Shown here: positions 1 to 8,018 of the stretch, piece by piece
Layout: every line of letters begins with the position of its first letter
How positions within the stretch are numbered: the stretch's first letter is position 1
Source of the DNA: Candidatus Saccharimonadota bacterium
GTDB taxonomy: Bacteria; Patescibacteriota; Saccharimonadia; Saccharimonadales; Saccharimonadaceae
DNA length: 64,000 nt
NCBI GenBank assembly: GCA_009777795.1
Contig: WRLC01000003.1
Location: 1-64,000, forward strand
Direction: 5' to 3'
Notes under the pieces: generated by a model
What the model saw: only the letters and a program-made list of their open reading frames with translations
Databases searched by the model: none
What the model was told of the DNA's origin: nothing
Translations under genes and position numbers: made by a program

Positions 1-842
1 GTGGAGTTGTCTCTGGCGTCTACTACTCTAGTTCTTTCGGTTGGGCAGGAATAGTTGCCGGGTGTACCATTAAGAGTAATTCGTTGCATATCAGCACCGA
101 TAGGAGCTGGAGTAGGTAGGGGTGTGGGTGCAACATCAACTGTCGTAGCAAGATAGGTAATAAAGGCCCCATAGTCGCCAGCAGGTGTAGTGAGGCCGGC
201 TTGAGCACCAAAGGTGATAGTGGTGGACATGGTGTCTTCTGGATTGTTAGCAGCGGAGATGATGGTAGGTACTGTAGGAACGGAAGTGAACTCGGTACCA
301 TGGTCTAGGTTAAAGCCCCATGCTGCAGTGTCGGGTAGGGTATTATCTACGATACGGCTAGCAAAGGTAAGACCATCTAATTGGGCTAGGTTGTAGGTCA
401 GGTTAGAGTCTGCTTGGCTAGTAATACTGCCACCTATAGGAGCAAAGCCTCCTGTAGAGTCGCCGGTGCCGTCGTAGAGGCCGGGTGTGTCGGCTCTTAG
501 GAGGTTAGCTTGGTCTGCTTGGATACTTAACGTATAGCCGTAGATGGAGTTAGTGGAGACTTGGACTGTATGGGTGCCTGTACTATAGCCACCTGTAGAT
601 ATATCAGTGCCAGTGAGGGTTAAGTCGATGGCTTGGTTATTGATGGCGGTGATAGTGATACTTTCGGAGACTGTGGCGTGGATGTTGGCTGAGGCTGTGT
701 CGGTATCGATTGAGTAGGTGGTGAGGGGGGATAGAGCGAAAACAAGGATAGCGACAAGAACAAGGGAGATTAGAAATTTAGGAAGATAGCGAAGCCGAGC
801 CTGAGAAAAGACCCCCCCCCCCGGCTTTAGATTGTGCGACAT
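1..842 (-). CDS. Surface protein with G11 tract near its start (5' part; 3' end outside window)
   Basis: An open frame runs from ATG at 842 to the window edge with no stop (280 codons). It begins MSHNLKPGGGVF; the three Gly codons lie in a run of 11 G. One hydrophobic signal/anchor follows (about residues 23-40). The next 200 residues are Ser/Thr-rich and beta-sandwich-like, with a conserved AWGF motif near residue 175. Near the edge the frame reads GADMQRITLNGT and then RTRVVDARDN, the same motifs as the Fibrobacter-paralogous-domain protein at 51263-52771, so the missing C-terminus is probably that C-type-lectin-like domain. With 11 G the frame is open; 10 G would bring a stop within about 25 codons. 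A TATAGC box lies 5 nt before the ATG. Surface location is inferred. Confidence 0.75.
   Translation of the reverse strand, partial: MSHNLKPGGGVFSQARLRYLPKFLISLVLVAILVFALSPLTTYSIDTDTASANIHATVSESITITAINNQAIDLTLTGTDISTGGYSTGTHTVQVSTNSIYGYTLSIQADQANLLRADTPGLYDGTGDSTGGFAPIGGSITSQADSNLTYNLAQLDGLTFASRIVDNTLPDTAAWGFNLDHGTEFTSVPTVPTIISAANNPEDTMSTTITFGAQAGLTTPAGDYGAFITYLATTVDVAPTPLPTPAPIGADMQRITLNGTPGNYSCPTERTRVVDARDNS
812..822 (-). repeat. Homopolymeric G11 tract (C11 on + strand) in codons 7-11
   Basis: Eleven consecutive C on the + strand, read as G11 in the gene starting at 842. It sits inside the motif AATGTCGCACAAT - 6 to 8 nt - G11 - TCTTT, which recurs on the + strand at 51040-51076. Tracts of this length usually slip during replication. 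Confidence 0.85.
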
Positions 843-895
843 TGTTAGCTATATCGCGAAGCGCCCCTATCATGTTTGAGATACGTTGCATGCTT

Positions 896-1321
896 TTATT
901 TTAGCATAAGTGGGTTGGTGGTGCAAGAGGAATCGTAGTTTTGGATGGCGGAGGCGAGGGCTTCGGAGCCGAGGACGGAGCAATGGAACTTGCGGGGGGG
1001 GAGGCCGCCGAGGTAGTCGGCGATTTCTTCGGGGGTGATGGCGAGGGCGGCGGCGAGAGTGCGGCCTTTGACGAGCTCGGAGAGGGCGGAGGTGCTGGCG
1101 ATGGCGCTGGCGCAGCCGTAAGTTTTCCAGCGGATGTCTTGGATTTTGTTGTCTTTGATTTGGAGATAGACTATCATTTCGTCGCCGCAGATTTTGTTGC
1201 CGACGGTGCCTTTGACGTTGAAATCGAACTGGCTTTCGTCGCCCATGAGGAAGTTGCGGGGTTCGAGGAAGTGGTCTTTGACCGCGTCGCTGTAGGCCCA
1301 AGGGGTAGGAGGGGTGCTCAT
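896..1321 (-). CDS. iscU: Fe-S cluster assembly scaffold IscU/NifU-type
   Basis: A 141-aa protein that matches IscU along its whole length. Its role is to build a transient 2Fe-2S/4Fe-4S cluster from sulfur delivered by the desulfurase next to it, then hand it to client proteins. The three cluster ligands are present: Cys45 in KICGDEM with Asp47, Cys70 in TYGCASAIAS, and Cys114 in FHCSVL. The N-terminal YSDAVKDHF block is typical. The start ATG overlaps the stop of the upstream desulfurase gene by 4 nt, so the two are translationally coupled. It is the last gene of the nrdD-nrdG-iscS-iscU operon. The likely client is NrdG, which needs a 4Fe-4S cluster (inference from context). Confidence 0.93.
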   Translation of the reverse strand: MSTPPTPWAYSDAVKDHFLEPRNFLMGDESQFDFNVKGTVGNKICGDEMIVYLQIKDNKIQDIRWKTYGCASAIASTSALSELVKGRTLAAALAITPEEIADYLGGLPPRKFHCSVLGSEALASAIQNYDSSCTTNPLMLK

Positions 1322-2316
1322 GCGATGCCTCGGAGTTTGGTGATGACGGCGGGGAGGGCGGCCATAATGCGCCGGGCGGTATCGGCGGGAGCGTCCGGCG
1401 GAAAGCTGAAGCGGATGCTGGAGTGTGCAATCTCGGCGGCTTCGGCTGGCGACTTGTCTTGATGGAGGGCCATGATGACGTGGCTGGGCTTGCCGTCCGA
1501 GGTGGTGCAGGCGGAGCCGGTGGAGGTGGCGATGCCGTGGTGGTCGAGCATGAGCATGATGCTTTCGCCCTCGGCGCCGAGGAAGGAGACGTGGAGGGTG
1601 TTGGGGAGGGAGCTTTCTTGAGGGGTGTTGATGATGACGTCTGGGATCTCGGCGATGATGCGGGTGCGGAGCTGATCGCGGAGAGGTTTGACGTGCTGCT
1701 GGAATTGCTGGATGGTCTCGGGGGTGGCTTCGGCGGCTTCGCCAAAACTGACGATGGCGGCGGTGTTGGGCGTGCCGAGGGCGTGGGGTAGTTTATATTT
1801 GCCGCCGCGGACATAGAGGGCGGCGGCGCCCTTGCCAGCGCCAATTTTTTGGGCGGAGAGGGTGGCGAAGTCGAGGCCGAGTGTCCGGACATTGAGGGGG
1901 ATCTTGCCAAAGGCTTGAGAGAGGTCGGAGTGCTGGGCATGCTCTATATTGTATATTTCGCCGGTTTCGTGGTTGGCGAGCATGTGGGAGACAAGGGTGG
2001 GATTTTTGTCGTCGGTTTTGCTTATGCTCTGGATGATGCTGGGGTGCTCGAAGGGACTGGGGAGGAGATGGAAGTCTTGGGCGAGGAAGTAGTTGGCGAG
2101 GCTGGCGGAGGGGAAGAAGAAGATTTCATGAGGGTCGGCGCCGATGGCGGTGGCGACTTGGACGCGGGCGTGTTCGATGGCGGCGTGGGCCTGACGAGAT
2201 TCTTGGTGGAGGCCGTTTGGATTGCCGTGAGGGTCGAGAGCGCCAGCGTTGTAGTCGAGGTAGAGGCGCGAGTGTCCGGACATTGGGAACAGAGGTCCTG
2301 ACGAGTGTCCGGTCAT
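1318..2316 (-). CDS. iscS: Cysteine desulfurase, IscS/NifS family (short form)
   Basis: PLP-dependent enzyme that takes sulfur from cysteine for Fe-S assembly. Visible residues: PLP-stacking His91 (FEHPS), the NHETG-type motif at 115-119, the Schiff-base Lys157 in LSAQKIGAGKG, and the persulfide Cys270 in STGSACTTSDG. At 332 aa it is shorter than the usual 380-400 aa: the segment after LDYNAGA that normally precedes GNP is missing. The residue before the PLP lysine is Gln rather than the usual His. The start at 2316 overlaps nrdG by 4 nt; a second ATG at 2283 (MSGHSRLYLDYN) begins closer to the conserved fold. Type and role are secure; full activity of the short form is inferred. Confidence 0.88.
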   Translation of the reverse strand: MTGHSSGPLFPMSGHSRLYLDYNAGALDPHGNPNGLHQESRQAHAAIEHARVQVATAIGADPHEIFFFPSASLANYFLAQDFHLLPSPFEHPSIIQSISKTDDKNPTLVSHMLANHETGEIYNIEHAQHSDLSQAFGKIPLNVRTLGLDFATLSAQKIGAGKGAAALYVRGGKYKLPHALGTPNTAAIVSFGEAAEATPETIQQFQQHVKPLRDQLRTRIIAEIPDVIINTPQESSLPNTLHVSFLGAEGESIMLMLDHHGIATSTGSACTTSDGKPSHVIMALHQDKSPAEAAEIAHSSIRFSFPPDAPADTARRIMAALPAVITKLRGIA

Positions 2317-2819
2317 TCGACGCCTACAATCTCGCCGTTTTTGAGGTGGAGGAGGCGCTGGTTTTTACTGCCGCGGAACTTGAGGGTGAGGTCGCGCTGA
2401 GCTAAAATAAACGGGCCTTCAATGAGGGCGTCGAGTTCTTGGGCGAGCTGCCACATGGCGGGGGTAGCGTTGTCGCGGCCGTTTTTGATGTCATCGAGGA
2501 GGAAGCCGGTGAAAGCCCAGACGGTCCAGCCCATCTCTTGTTTGGCGAAACGGACGAGTTCGAGGGCGGCCTCGGCCTGCCACATCGGTTCGCCGCCACT
2601 TAGGGTGAGGCCGGTTTGGCCGCGGAAGGTGCGGAGTTTGGATTTGATGTAGTCGGTGTCGACCTCAACGCCGCCGTAGCGATCCCAAGATTCGGGGTTA
2701 TGGCAGCCGAGGCAGTGGCGGCTACAGCCCTGAAACCAGACGACAGCGCGAAGGCCGTCGCCGTCGACGATGCTATCGCGGACGACAGGGCCGGCCATGC
2801 GAACCTTGTGATTGGCCAC
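2313..2819 (-). CDS. nrdG: Anaerobic ribonucleotide reductase activating enzyme (radical SAM)
   Basis: A 168-aa radical SAM activase that makes the glycyl radical on NrdD. The cluster motif CSRHCLGC gives Cys32, Cys36 and Cys39, followed by a SAM-binding TLSGGEP block near residue 74. Length is normal for NrdG. It starts one base after the nrdD stop and overlaps iscS by 4 nt, so it is made with its substrate NrdD and with the Fe-S assembly pair that can supply its 4Fe-4S cluster. Confidence 0.95.
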   Translation of the reverse strand: MANHKVRMAGPVVRDSIVDGDGLRAVVWFQGCSRHCLGCHNPESWDRYGGVEVDTDYIKSKLRTFRGQTGLTLSGGEPMWQAEAALELVRFAKQEMGWTVWAFTGFLLDDIKNGRDNATPAMWQLAQELDALIEGPFILAQRDLTLKFRGSKNQRLLHLKNGEIVGVE

Positions 2820-2820
2820 T

Positions 2821-5136
2821 CTAGACCTTTCCGGTCATTTTGGCTTGGGATTTTTTGGCGATTTCTTGCTTGGCTTTGACGGAGTGTTTGACGCGGGCTT
2901 TTTCTTCGGACTTTTTGGCGTCGTTCCAGCGTTCGAGGGAGCCGGCCAAGTAGCCGGTGATGCGGCGGAGTCGTTCGAAGCCGACGCCGTCCTCCCACTC
3001 TTTGCGATTACAGGATGGGCAGATGTCGCCCGGGATGACACCGGAGAAGCCGCAGACTGGGTCGCGATCGACAGGGTGGTTGATGGAGCCGTAGCCGATG
3101 CCGACGTCTTTCATGTAGCGAATGATAGTTTCGAAGGCGTCGAGGTTGTGGCTGGCGTCGCCGTCAAGTTCGATGTAGGTGATGTGCCCGGCGTTGCAGA
3201 GGGCGTGGTAAGGGGCCTCGATGTCGATTTTGTCGAAGGCGGCGATGTCGTGATAGACGGGGACGTGGTAGGAGTTGGTGTAGAATTCGCGGTCGGTGAC
3301 GCCGGGGATTTCGCCAAATTCTTTGCGGTCGATGGCGGTGAAGCGCCCGGCGATGCCTTCGGCTGGGGTGGCGAGGAGGGTGAAGTTGAGGTTGTGTTTT
3401 TTGGCGAGAGCGTCGATGCGGTCGCGCATGTGGCCGACAATCTCGATGCCGATTTCTTGGATTTCTTTGTTTTCACCGTGATGGTAGCCTTCCATGGCAA
3501 CGAGGGCTTCGGCGAGGCCGATGAAGCCCATGCTTAGCGTACCGTGTTTGATGACGTCGCGGAGCTTGTCGTTGGGCCCGAGTTTGTCAGAGCCAAACCA
3601 GTTGCCTTGGCCCATCATGAAAGGGAAGTTTTTGACAGTTTGGTTGGCTTGGAAGTCGAAGCGTTCGAGCATGACGCCGGTGGCGAGGTCGATGGCGTGA
3701 TCGAGGTCTTTATAGAATTTATCCCAGTCGGCTTCTTTGCGAATACCAGTAGAAATGCCGTTTTTGAGGGCGAGACGAGGAAGGTTGACGGTGCAGAAAG
3801 AGAGGTTGCCGCGGCCGCAGACTTTGCCGTGTGATTCGGGGAAGATGCTGGCGTAAACGCGGGTGCGGCAGCCCATGTAGGTGACTTCGGAATCGTAGTT
3901 GCCGGGCTTGTAGTCTTTGATGTTAAAGGGGGCGTCGAGAAAGGCGAAGTTGGGGAAGAGGCGCTTGGCAGAGACTTCCATGGCGCGGCGGAAGAGGTCG
4001 TAGTTAGGGTCTTTGGGGTTGTAGTTGACGCCTTCTTTGACTTTGAAGACGGAAATCGGGAAGATTGGGGTCTCACCCTTGCCGAGGCCGTTCATAGTAG
4101 CCTCGAGGAACATTTTGGAAACGAGGCGGCCGGCTTCAGAGGTGTCGGTGCCGAAGTTGATGGATGTGAAGGGAACCTGAGCGCCGGCGCGGCTGTGCAT
4201 GGTGTTGAGGTTATGGATGAAGCCCTCCATGGCCTGCATGGTTTGGTGGTCGGTGTCGTAGATAGCTTCGGTGAAGATTTCGGCGGGGATGCCTTTTAGC
4301 TGCTTATTGTATTCAAGTTTGTCGAGGGCTTTTTCGTCAAGTTTGATGTTTTTGCCAGTGAAGTTGTTATATTTAATGAGGTTGTGCTTGACACTTTTGC
4401 GATAAGTTTTATTGACGCCCTGGGCCATGGCGTAGTCGAAGTTAGGGATGGATTGGCCGCCGTGTTGCTCGTTCTGGTTGGCTTGGAGTAGGATGGCGGC
4501 AAGAGCGGCGTAGGAACCGATGGAGTTTGGCGTGCGGAGGTGGCCGTGGCCGGTGTTGAAGCCGTCTTTGAACATTTTAATTGGGTCGGTTTGGCAGCAG
4601 GTGGTGGTGCCGGTGGCCCAAAAGTCCATGTCGTGGATGTGGATGTCGCCGTTGTCGTGGGCGCGGGCGAATTCGGGCTTCATGAGGAACATTTTGGCGA
4701 ATTCTTTGGAGCCCTCGGCGCCGAACTGGAGCATTTTGCCCATGGCGGAGTCGCCGTCGACGTTGGCGTTGCCGCGTTTGACGTCGCTGTCTTCGGTGGC
4801 CTTGGCAATGGCGATGGTTTTGTAGGTCTGCATGAGCTTGGTCTTGGCGTTTCGGACGTAGTTGCGCTCCTGGCGGAAAGTGATGTATTCTTTGGCAGTC
4901 TTTTTGAACTTGCTTTCGAGGAGGACTTCCTCGACTAGGTCTTGGAGCTGCTCGACGCTAGGGATTTTCTCGGTGATGGTGGATTTGGCTTTTTCGAGTA
5001 CTTTGGCGCCGAGTTCTTCGGCCTTTTTAAGGTCGAATTCCTCGGTGACAGCGGCGGCTTTGGCAATGGCACCGACAACTTTATCTGGGTTGAATTTGAC
5101 GACCTTGCCGTCGCGTTTTCTAATTGATTTAAACAT
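2821..5136 (-). CDS. nrdD: Anaerobic ribonucleoside-triphosphate reductase (class III)
   Basis: A 771-aa glycyl radical enzyme that reduces NTPs to dNTPs without oxygen. Residues 1-90 form an ATP-cone, the allosteric domain. The body has the TTTCCQTDP block, and the C-terminus has the radical loop RRITGYLAG, with Thr where E. coli has Cys. The C-terminal zinc site reads RDPVCG followed by DICPSC, so Asp stands where E. coli NrdD has the first of four Cys. A Shine-Dalgarno AGGAGG lies just before ATG 5136. It is first in the operon and carries NrdR-like boxes in its leader. It implies an anaerobic lifestyle; no aerobic reductase is in view. Confidence 0.95.
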   Translation of the reverse strand: MFKSIRKRDGKVVKFNPDKVVGAIAKAAAVTEEFDLKKAEELGAKVLEKAKSTITEKIPSVEQLQDLVEEVLLESKFKKTAKEYITFRQERNYVRNAKTKLMQTYKTIAIAKATEDSDVKRGNANVDGDSAMGKMLQFGAEGSKEFAKMFLMKPEFARAHDNGDIHIHDMDFWATGTTTCCQTDPIKMFKDGFNTGHGHLRTPNSIGSYAALAAILLQANQNEQHGGQSIPNFDYAMAQGVNKTYRKSVKHNLIKYNNFTGKNIKLDEKALDKLEYNKQLKGIPAEIFTEAIYDTDHQTMQAMEGFIHNLNTMHSRAGAQVPFTSINFGTDTSEAGRLVSKMFLEATMNGLGKGETPIFPISVFKVKEGVNYNPKDPNYDLFRRAMEVSAKRLFPNFAFLDAPFNIKDYKPGNYDSEVTYMGCRTRVYASIFPESHGKVCGRGNLSFCTVNLPRLALKNGISTGIRKEADWDKFYKDLDHAIDLATGVMLERFDFQANQTVKNFPFMMGQGNWFGSDKLGPNDKLRDVIKHGTLSMGFIGLAEALVAMEGYHHGENKEIQEIGIEIVGHMRDRIDALAKKHNLNFTLLATPAEGIAGRFTAIDRKEFGEIPGVTDREFYTNSYHVPVYHDIAAFDKIDIEAPYHALCNAGHITYIELDGDASHNLDAFETIIRYMKDVGIGYGSINHPVDRDPVCGFSGVIPGDICPSCNRKEWEDGVGFERLRRITGYLAGSLERWNDAKKSEEKARVKHSVKAKQEIAKKSQAKMTGKV

Positions 5137-5175
5137 AATACCTCCTTTTGCTTATGTTTTTTGTTTTATAATCTG

Positions 5176-5220
5176 GCCCTAGATGTAGTGTGGTTATGCT
5201 AAAAACGCTAAATCTAGTGT
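5176..5220 (-). promoter_or_regulatory. Two NrdR-box-like 16-mers upstream of nrdD
   Basis: On the minus strand ACACTAGATTTAGCGT (5205-5220) and ACACTACATCTAGGGC (5176-5191) resemble the NrdR box consensus acaCwAtATaTwGtgt. Start-to-start distance is 29 nt; known pairs are usually 31-32 nt apart, so the fit is good but not perfect. They lie between the -10 box and the nrdD start, suiting repression by NrdR. No nrdR gene is in the window. Confidence 0.55.
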
Positions 5221-5229
5221 CGTATACCT

Positions 5230-5258
5230 ATTATATGGCGCTATATGTGGGTTGTCAA
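5230..5258 (-). promoter_or_regulatory. Promoter of the nrdD operon
   Basis: Perfect sigma70-type promoter on the minus strand: TTGACA (5253-5258), 17-nt spacer, TATAAT (5230-5235). It drives nrdD-nrdG-iscS-iscU with a leader of about 90 nt that holds the NrdR-like boxes. Confidence 0.85.
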
Positions 5259-5293
5259 TAGAATTTTGGGCTTGACATTCATTTTGTTTGTGC

Positions 5294-6202
5294 TTAGGAG
5301 CTCTCATCGCTATGGAAACGCTCGTGGACTTCCTTGAGGTGGGGATCGGTGAGGTGGGTGTAGACTTGGGTGGTGGCGATGTTGGAGTGGCCGAGCAAGC
5401 CTTGGACAGAGCGGATATCGGCGCCATTCATGAGGAGGTCGGTGGCGAAGCTATGGCGTAGGGAGTGAGGGGTGATTTTTTTGGTGAGGCCGGCGAGCTT
5501 GGCATATTTTTCAATCAGGCGCTGGACGGAGCGAGAGGTGAGACGCTGATCGTCGCTATCGCCTTTGTTGGAGCTGAGATTGACAAAGAGGGCGGGAGAG
5601 TCGTCAGTGCGCGAGGCGAGGTAGAGGGAGAGGGCTTCGGCGGCGACGTTGGAGATAAAAACGGGGCGGTCTTTCTGGCCCTTGCCGCGAACGATAAACT
5701 CGCGTTTGTCGAGGTTGATTTGATCGCGATTGAGGCTGGTTAGCTCGGAAACGCGAAGCCCGGCGGAAAAGAGCAGGGCGATAAGGGCGGTGTCGCGCTC
5801 GGCAGTTTTGCTAGCGGGAGGGACGGCGGCGAGGAGCTGCTCGATTTCGTCGACGTGGAGGAAAGAGACTTGGGGTCTGGCGACTTTGGGCAGGTCAATG
5901 TGGGCTGAGTCGAGGCTTTTGATTTCGCGGCGGGCGAGGTACTTGAGGAAAACGCGCAGGGCTATGAGATGATAGCTTTGGGTGCGAGGGGAGAGGGTGC
6001 GCCTTTGTTCGTCGCGGTAGCGGTTGAGCCAGAGGCGGTATTTGCGGGCGGTTTCGAGCGTGATGTCGCCGACTCGCATGTTATCAGAGAACTCGATGAA
6101 GCGGGCGAGGTAGAGGCGGTAGTTCTCGGCAGTTTTAACGCTGCGGCCGCGTTCGATTTCTAAGAACTCGACGAAATCGTTGGTTAGGTCGCTTAGATAC
6201 AT
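5294..6202 (-). CDS. XerC/XerD-type tyrosine recombinase
   Basis: A 302-aa tyrosine recombinase with an N-terminal SAM-like DNA-binding domain (about 1-95) and a catalytic domain holding the full set R150, K174, H246, R249, H272 and Y281 (GLRVSEL, HSLRHSF, GHSNIATTQVYTH). Size and motifs fit the housekeeping Xer enzyme that resolves chromosome dimers rather than a phage integrase; no att site or phage gene is nearby. ATG 6202 is chosen over the upstream ATG at 6250 because a TATAAT box (6209-6214) ends 6 nt before it, so the mRNA would be leaderless. Which Xer paralogue it is cannot be told from sequence. Confidence 0.9.
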   Translation of the reverse strand: MYLSDLTNDFVEFLEIERGRSVKTAENYRLYLARFIEFSDNMRVGDITLETARKYRLWLNRYRDEQRRTLSPRTQSYHLIALRVFLKYLARREIKSLDSAHIDLPKVARPQVSFLHVDEIEQLLAAVPPASKTAERDTALIALLFSAGLRVSELTSLNRDQINLDKREFIVRGKGQKDRPVFISNVAAEALSLYLASRTDDSPALFVNLSSNKGDSDDQRLTSRSVQRLIEKYAKLAGLTKKITPHSLRHSFATDLLMNGADIRSVQGLLGHSNIATTQVYTHLTDPHLKEVHERFHSDESS

Positions 6203-6208
6203 GTGTAT

Positions 6209-6251
6209 ATTATAGCAGAGGGTTGACTTAAGTGCGAAATTGTACTTCAAT
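6209..6251. promoter_or_regulatory. Overlapping divergent promoters, recombinase (-) and AlbA-type regulator (+)
   Basis: Minus strand: extended -10 TGCTATAAT with the hexamer at 6209-6214, 6 nt before ATG 6202. Plus strand: TTGACT (6223-6228), 17-nt spacer, TTCAAT (6246-6251), 6 nt before ATG 6258. Both transcripts would be leaderless, and the two polymerase sites overlap. Confidence 0.6.
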
Positions 6252-6257
6252 TATATT

Positions 6258-7880
6258 ATGACAGATGATGTTATAGGGAATAAGACGCCGGGCTGGCTGG
6301 ATAGCTTGCTGAAGAACACCGAAAATCGAGATCTTGAGTTCAAGGAGGCGAAGTCGAATTTCGGGGCGGCGGATTTGAATGAGTATTGCATGGGGCTTGC
6401 GAATGATAGCGGTGGGTATTTGTTGCTGGGGGTTGACGACAGAGGAAAGATTGTGGGGACGAGCTGCTACCAGAAACGAGTGCATGAAAAGCCCCACCAG
6501 CTGCAGCAAGAGCTGGGGATCGACGTGCAGGCATATGAGGTTAACCATCCGGATGGGCGGGTGGTGGTGTTTGAAATACCGAAGCACTTCCCGGGGCGGC
6601 CAGTGGTTTATAAAGGTCGATATAAGATTCGAGTGGGGTCTTCGTTGCCGGACATGACGGCCGATCAGCTGAGGAAGATTTTTGACGAGTTGGAGCCGGA
6701 TTATTCGGCGGAGGTTTGCAAAGGGGCGAGTGTGGCGGATTTGGACCAGCAGGCGATTGATAAGCTGCGCTCGATGTGGGCGAAAAAGGCGGGGCGTCCG
6801 GATTATCTGAAGAAGAGTGATGAGCAGGTGTTAAAAGATTTGCGACTGGTTGAGGGTAAGAAAATAACGATTGCGGCAATGATTTTGCTAGGCAAGCCGG
6901 AAGCGGTTGTGAAGTACATGCCGAATTCGGAGGTGATATTTGAGTGGCGGCAAAATCCGGCACAAGTTAAGTACGACTATCGAAACGTGTGGCGGCAGGC
7001 GTTAGTTTTGGCACTGGATGAACTATGGCAGACATTGGACGCGCGCAATACGGTGTTTAGCTTCCAACAAGGTTTTGTCCAAAGAGATGTTTGGGCATTT
7101 AATGAGAAAGTAGCGCGTGAGGCATTTGTTAATGCGGTAGTGCACCGTGATTATAAGATTGTGTCGCGTTCGGTGCGGATTGGGGCGACACCTGAGGTGC
7201 TGGCGGTCGAGAGTCCGGGCGGGCTGATGCATGGGGTAACAGTGGAGAATATTTTTGACAAGTCGTTATGGCGGAATCGTTTACTGGCGGATACTTTGCA
7301 GCAGATTGGTTGGATGGAGAAGTCGGGGCAAGGAATTGATGATATATTTAAGATTTCGATTAGGGAGGGCAAGAGCAAGCCGATATTGAAAACGGATGGA
7401 TATACAGTTGATCTGGCGATACCGGCGCGGGTGGTGGACGAACAGTTTATCCGATTCTTGGAGCTGGCGACGCAAAATAGCGGTGATTTGCTGTCATTAG
7501 AGGAACTGTTGGAGCTGGAAAGGGTGCGGGCTGAGGGTAAAGTCGGGAGCGTATTGTATAAGGAGCTGCTGCTGAAGAAGGGATTGATTGAATCCGTAGG
7601 ATATGGCAGGGGGACACAGTACTTGCTGGCGAAGTCGTACTATAAAGCGGTCGGTCGGATGGGTGAGTATACAAGAATAAGGGGCTTGGACAATGCAAGC
7701 AGGCGAGGGCTGATACAAAAACACCTAGAAGAAAACGGGAAGATCACGCAAGATGAGCTTGGGCAGATGTTCCCAGAGCTTGGATATTATCAGAAATATA
7801 ATTTGATGCGAGGCTTGGTGCAAGACGGTAAGGCAAAGCGGGTGGGTGGAAACCGACGAGACGGATACTGGGAGGCGTGA
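6258..7880 (+). CDS. AlbA_2/Schlafen-type DNA-binding protein with ATPase-like and winged-helix domains
   Basis: A 540-aa protein of the family annotated as putative DNA-binding or transcriptional regulator. The N-terminal AlbA_2 domain (about 20-130) shows the ENRDLEFKEAKSNF and LANDSGGYLLLGVDD motifs. The middle (about 270-380) has the HATPase_c_4 signature VAREAFVNAVVHRDY. The last about 100 residues look like winged helices (ITQDELGQMFPELGYYQKYN). ATG 6258 is preferred to the in-frame TTG at 6240 because of the leaderless promoter. The gene stands alone; its target is unknown. Relatives occur as regulators and in phage-defence islands, but nothing here indicates a defence role. Confidence 0.8.
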   Translation: MTDDVIGNKTPGWLDSLLKNTENRDLEFKEAKSNFGAADLNEYCMGLANDSGGYLLLGVDDRGKIVGTSCYQKRVHEKPHQLQQELGIDVQAYEVNHPDGRVVVFEIPKHFPGRPVVYKGRYKIRVGSSLPDMTADQLRKIFDELEPDYSAEVCKGASVADLDQQAIDKLRSMWAKKAGRPDYLKKSDEQVLKDLRLVEGKKITIAAMILLGKPEAVVKYMPNSEVIFEWRQNPAQVKYDYRNVWRQALVLALDELWQTLDARNTVFSFQQGFVQRDVWAFNEKVAREAFVNAVVHRDYKIVSRSVRIGATPEVLAVESPGGLMHGVTVENIFDKSLWRNRLLADTLQQIGWMEKSGQGIDDIFKISIREGKSKPILKTDGYTVDLAIPARVVDEQFIRFLELATQNSGDLLSLEELLELERVRAEGKVGSVLYKELLLKKGLIESVGYGRGTQYLLAKSYYKAVGRMGEYTRIRGLDNASRRGLIQKHLEENGKITQDELGQMFPELGYYQKYNLMRGLVQDGKAKRVGGNRRDGYWEA

Positions 7881-7952
7881 AGTTGGGGCTTGGCCTAATG
7901 CAGACTTTTTATGGATTTTTGCAGACTTCTTAGGAGCTTTTTGTGGGTTGAC

Positions 7953-7987
7953 CCCTGTTGGTGAAAGCGGTCTAATACAGGGTTTTT
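7953..7987 (+). terminator. Possible terminator after the AlbA-type gene
   Basis: CCCTGT (7953-7958) pairs with ACAGGG (7977-7982) across an 18-nt loop, followed by five T. A weak but correctly placed hairpin in the convergent gap 7881-8018. The rest of that gap holds only short repeats of GCAGACTT. Confidence 0.4.
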
Positions 7988-8018
7988 ACAGGTTTTGCAA
8001 GGTTTTGGGTGCTGAGAA

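Noticed and set aside
812-822. G11 tract as a sequencing or assembly artefact
   Set aside because: Length error cannot be excluded, but the same 11-nt tract with the same flanks at a second locus makes a pure artefact unlikely.
6258-7880. AlbA/Schlafen-type protein as part of a defence island
   Set aside because: No nuclease, methylase, toxin-antitoxin or other defence gene lies beside it; it sits between a housekeeping recombinase and a surface protein.
7881-8018. Small RNA gene in the convergent gap
   Set aside because: Short GCAGACTT repeats and one weak hairpin only; no promoter pattern.
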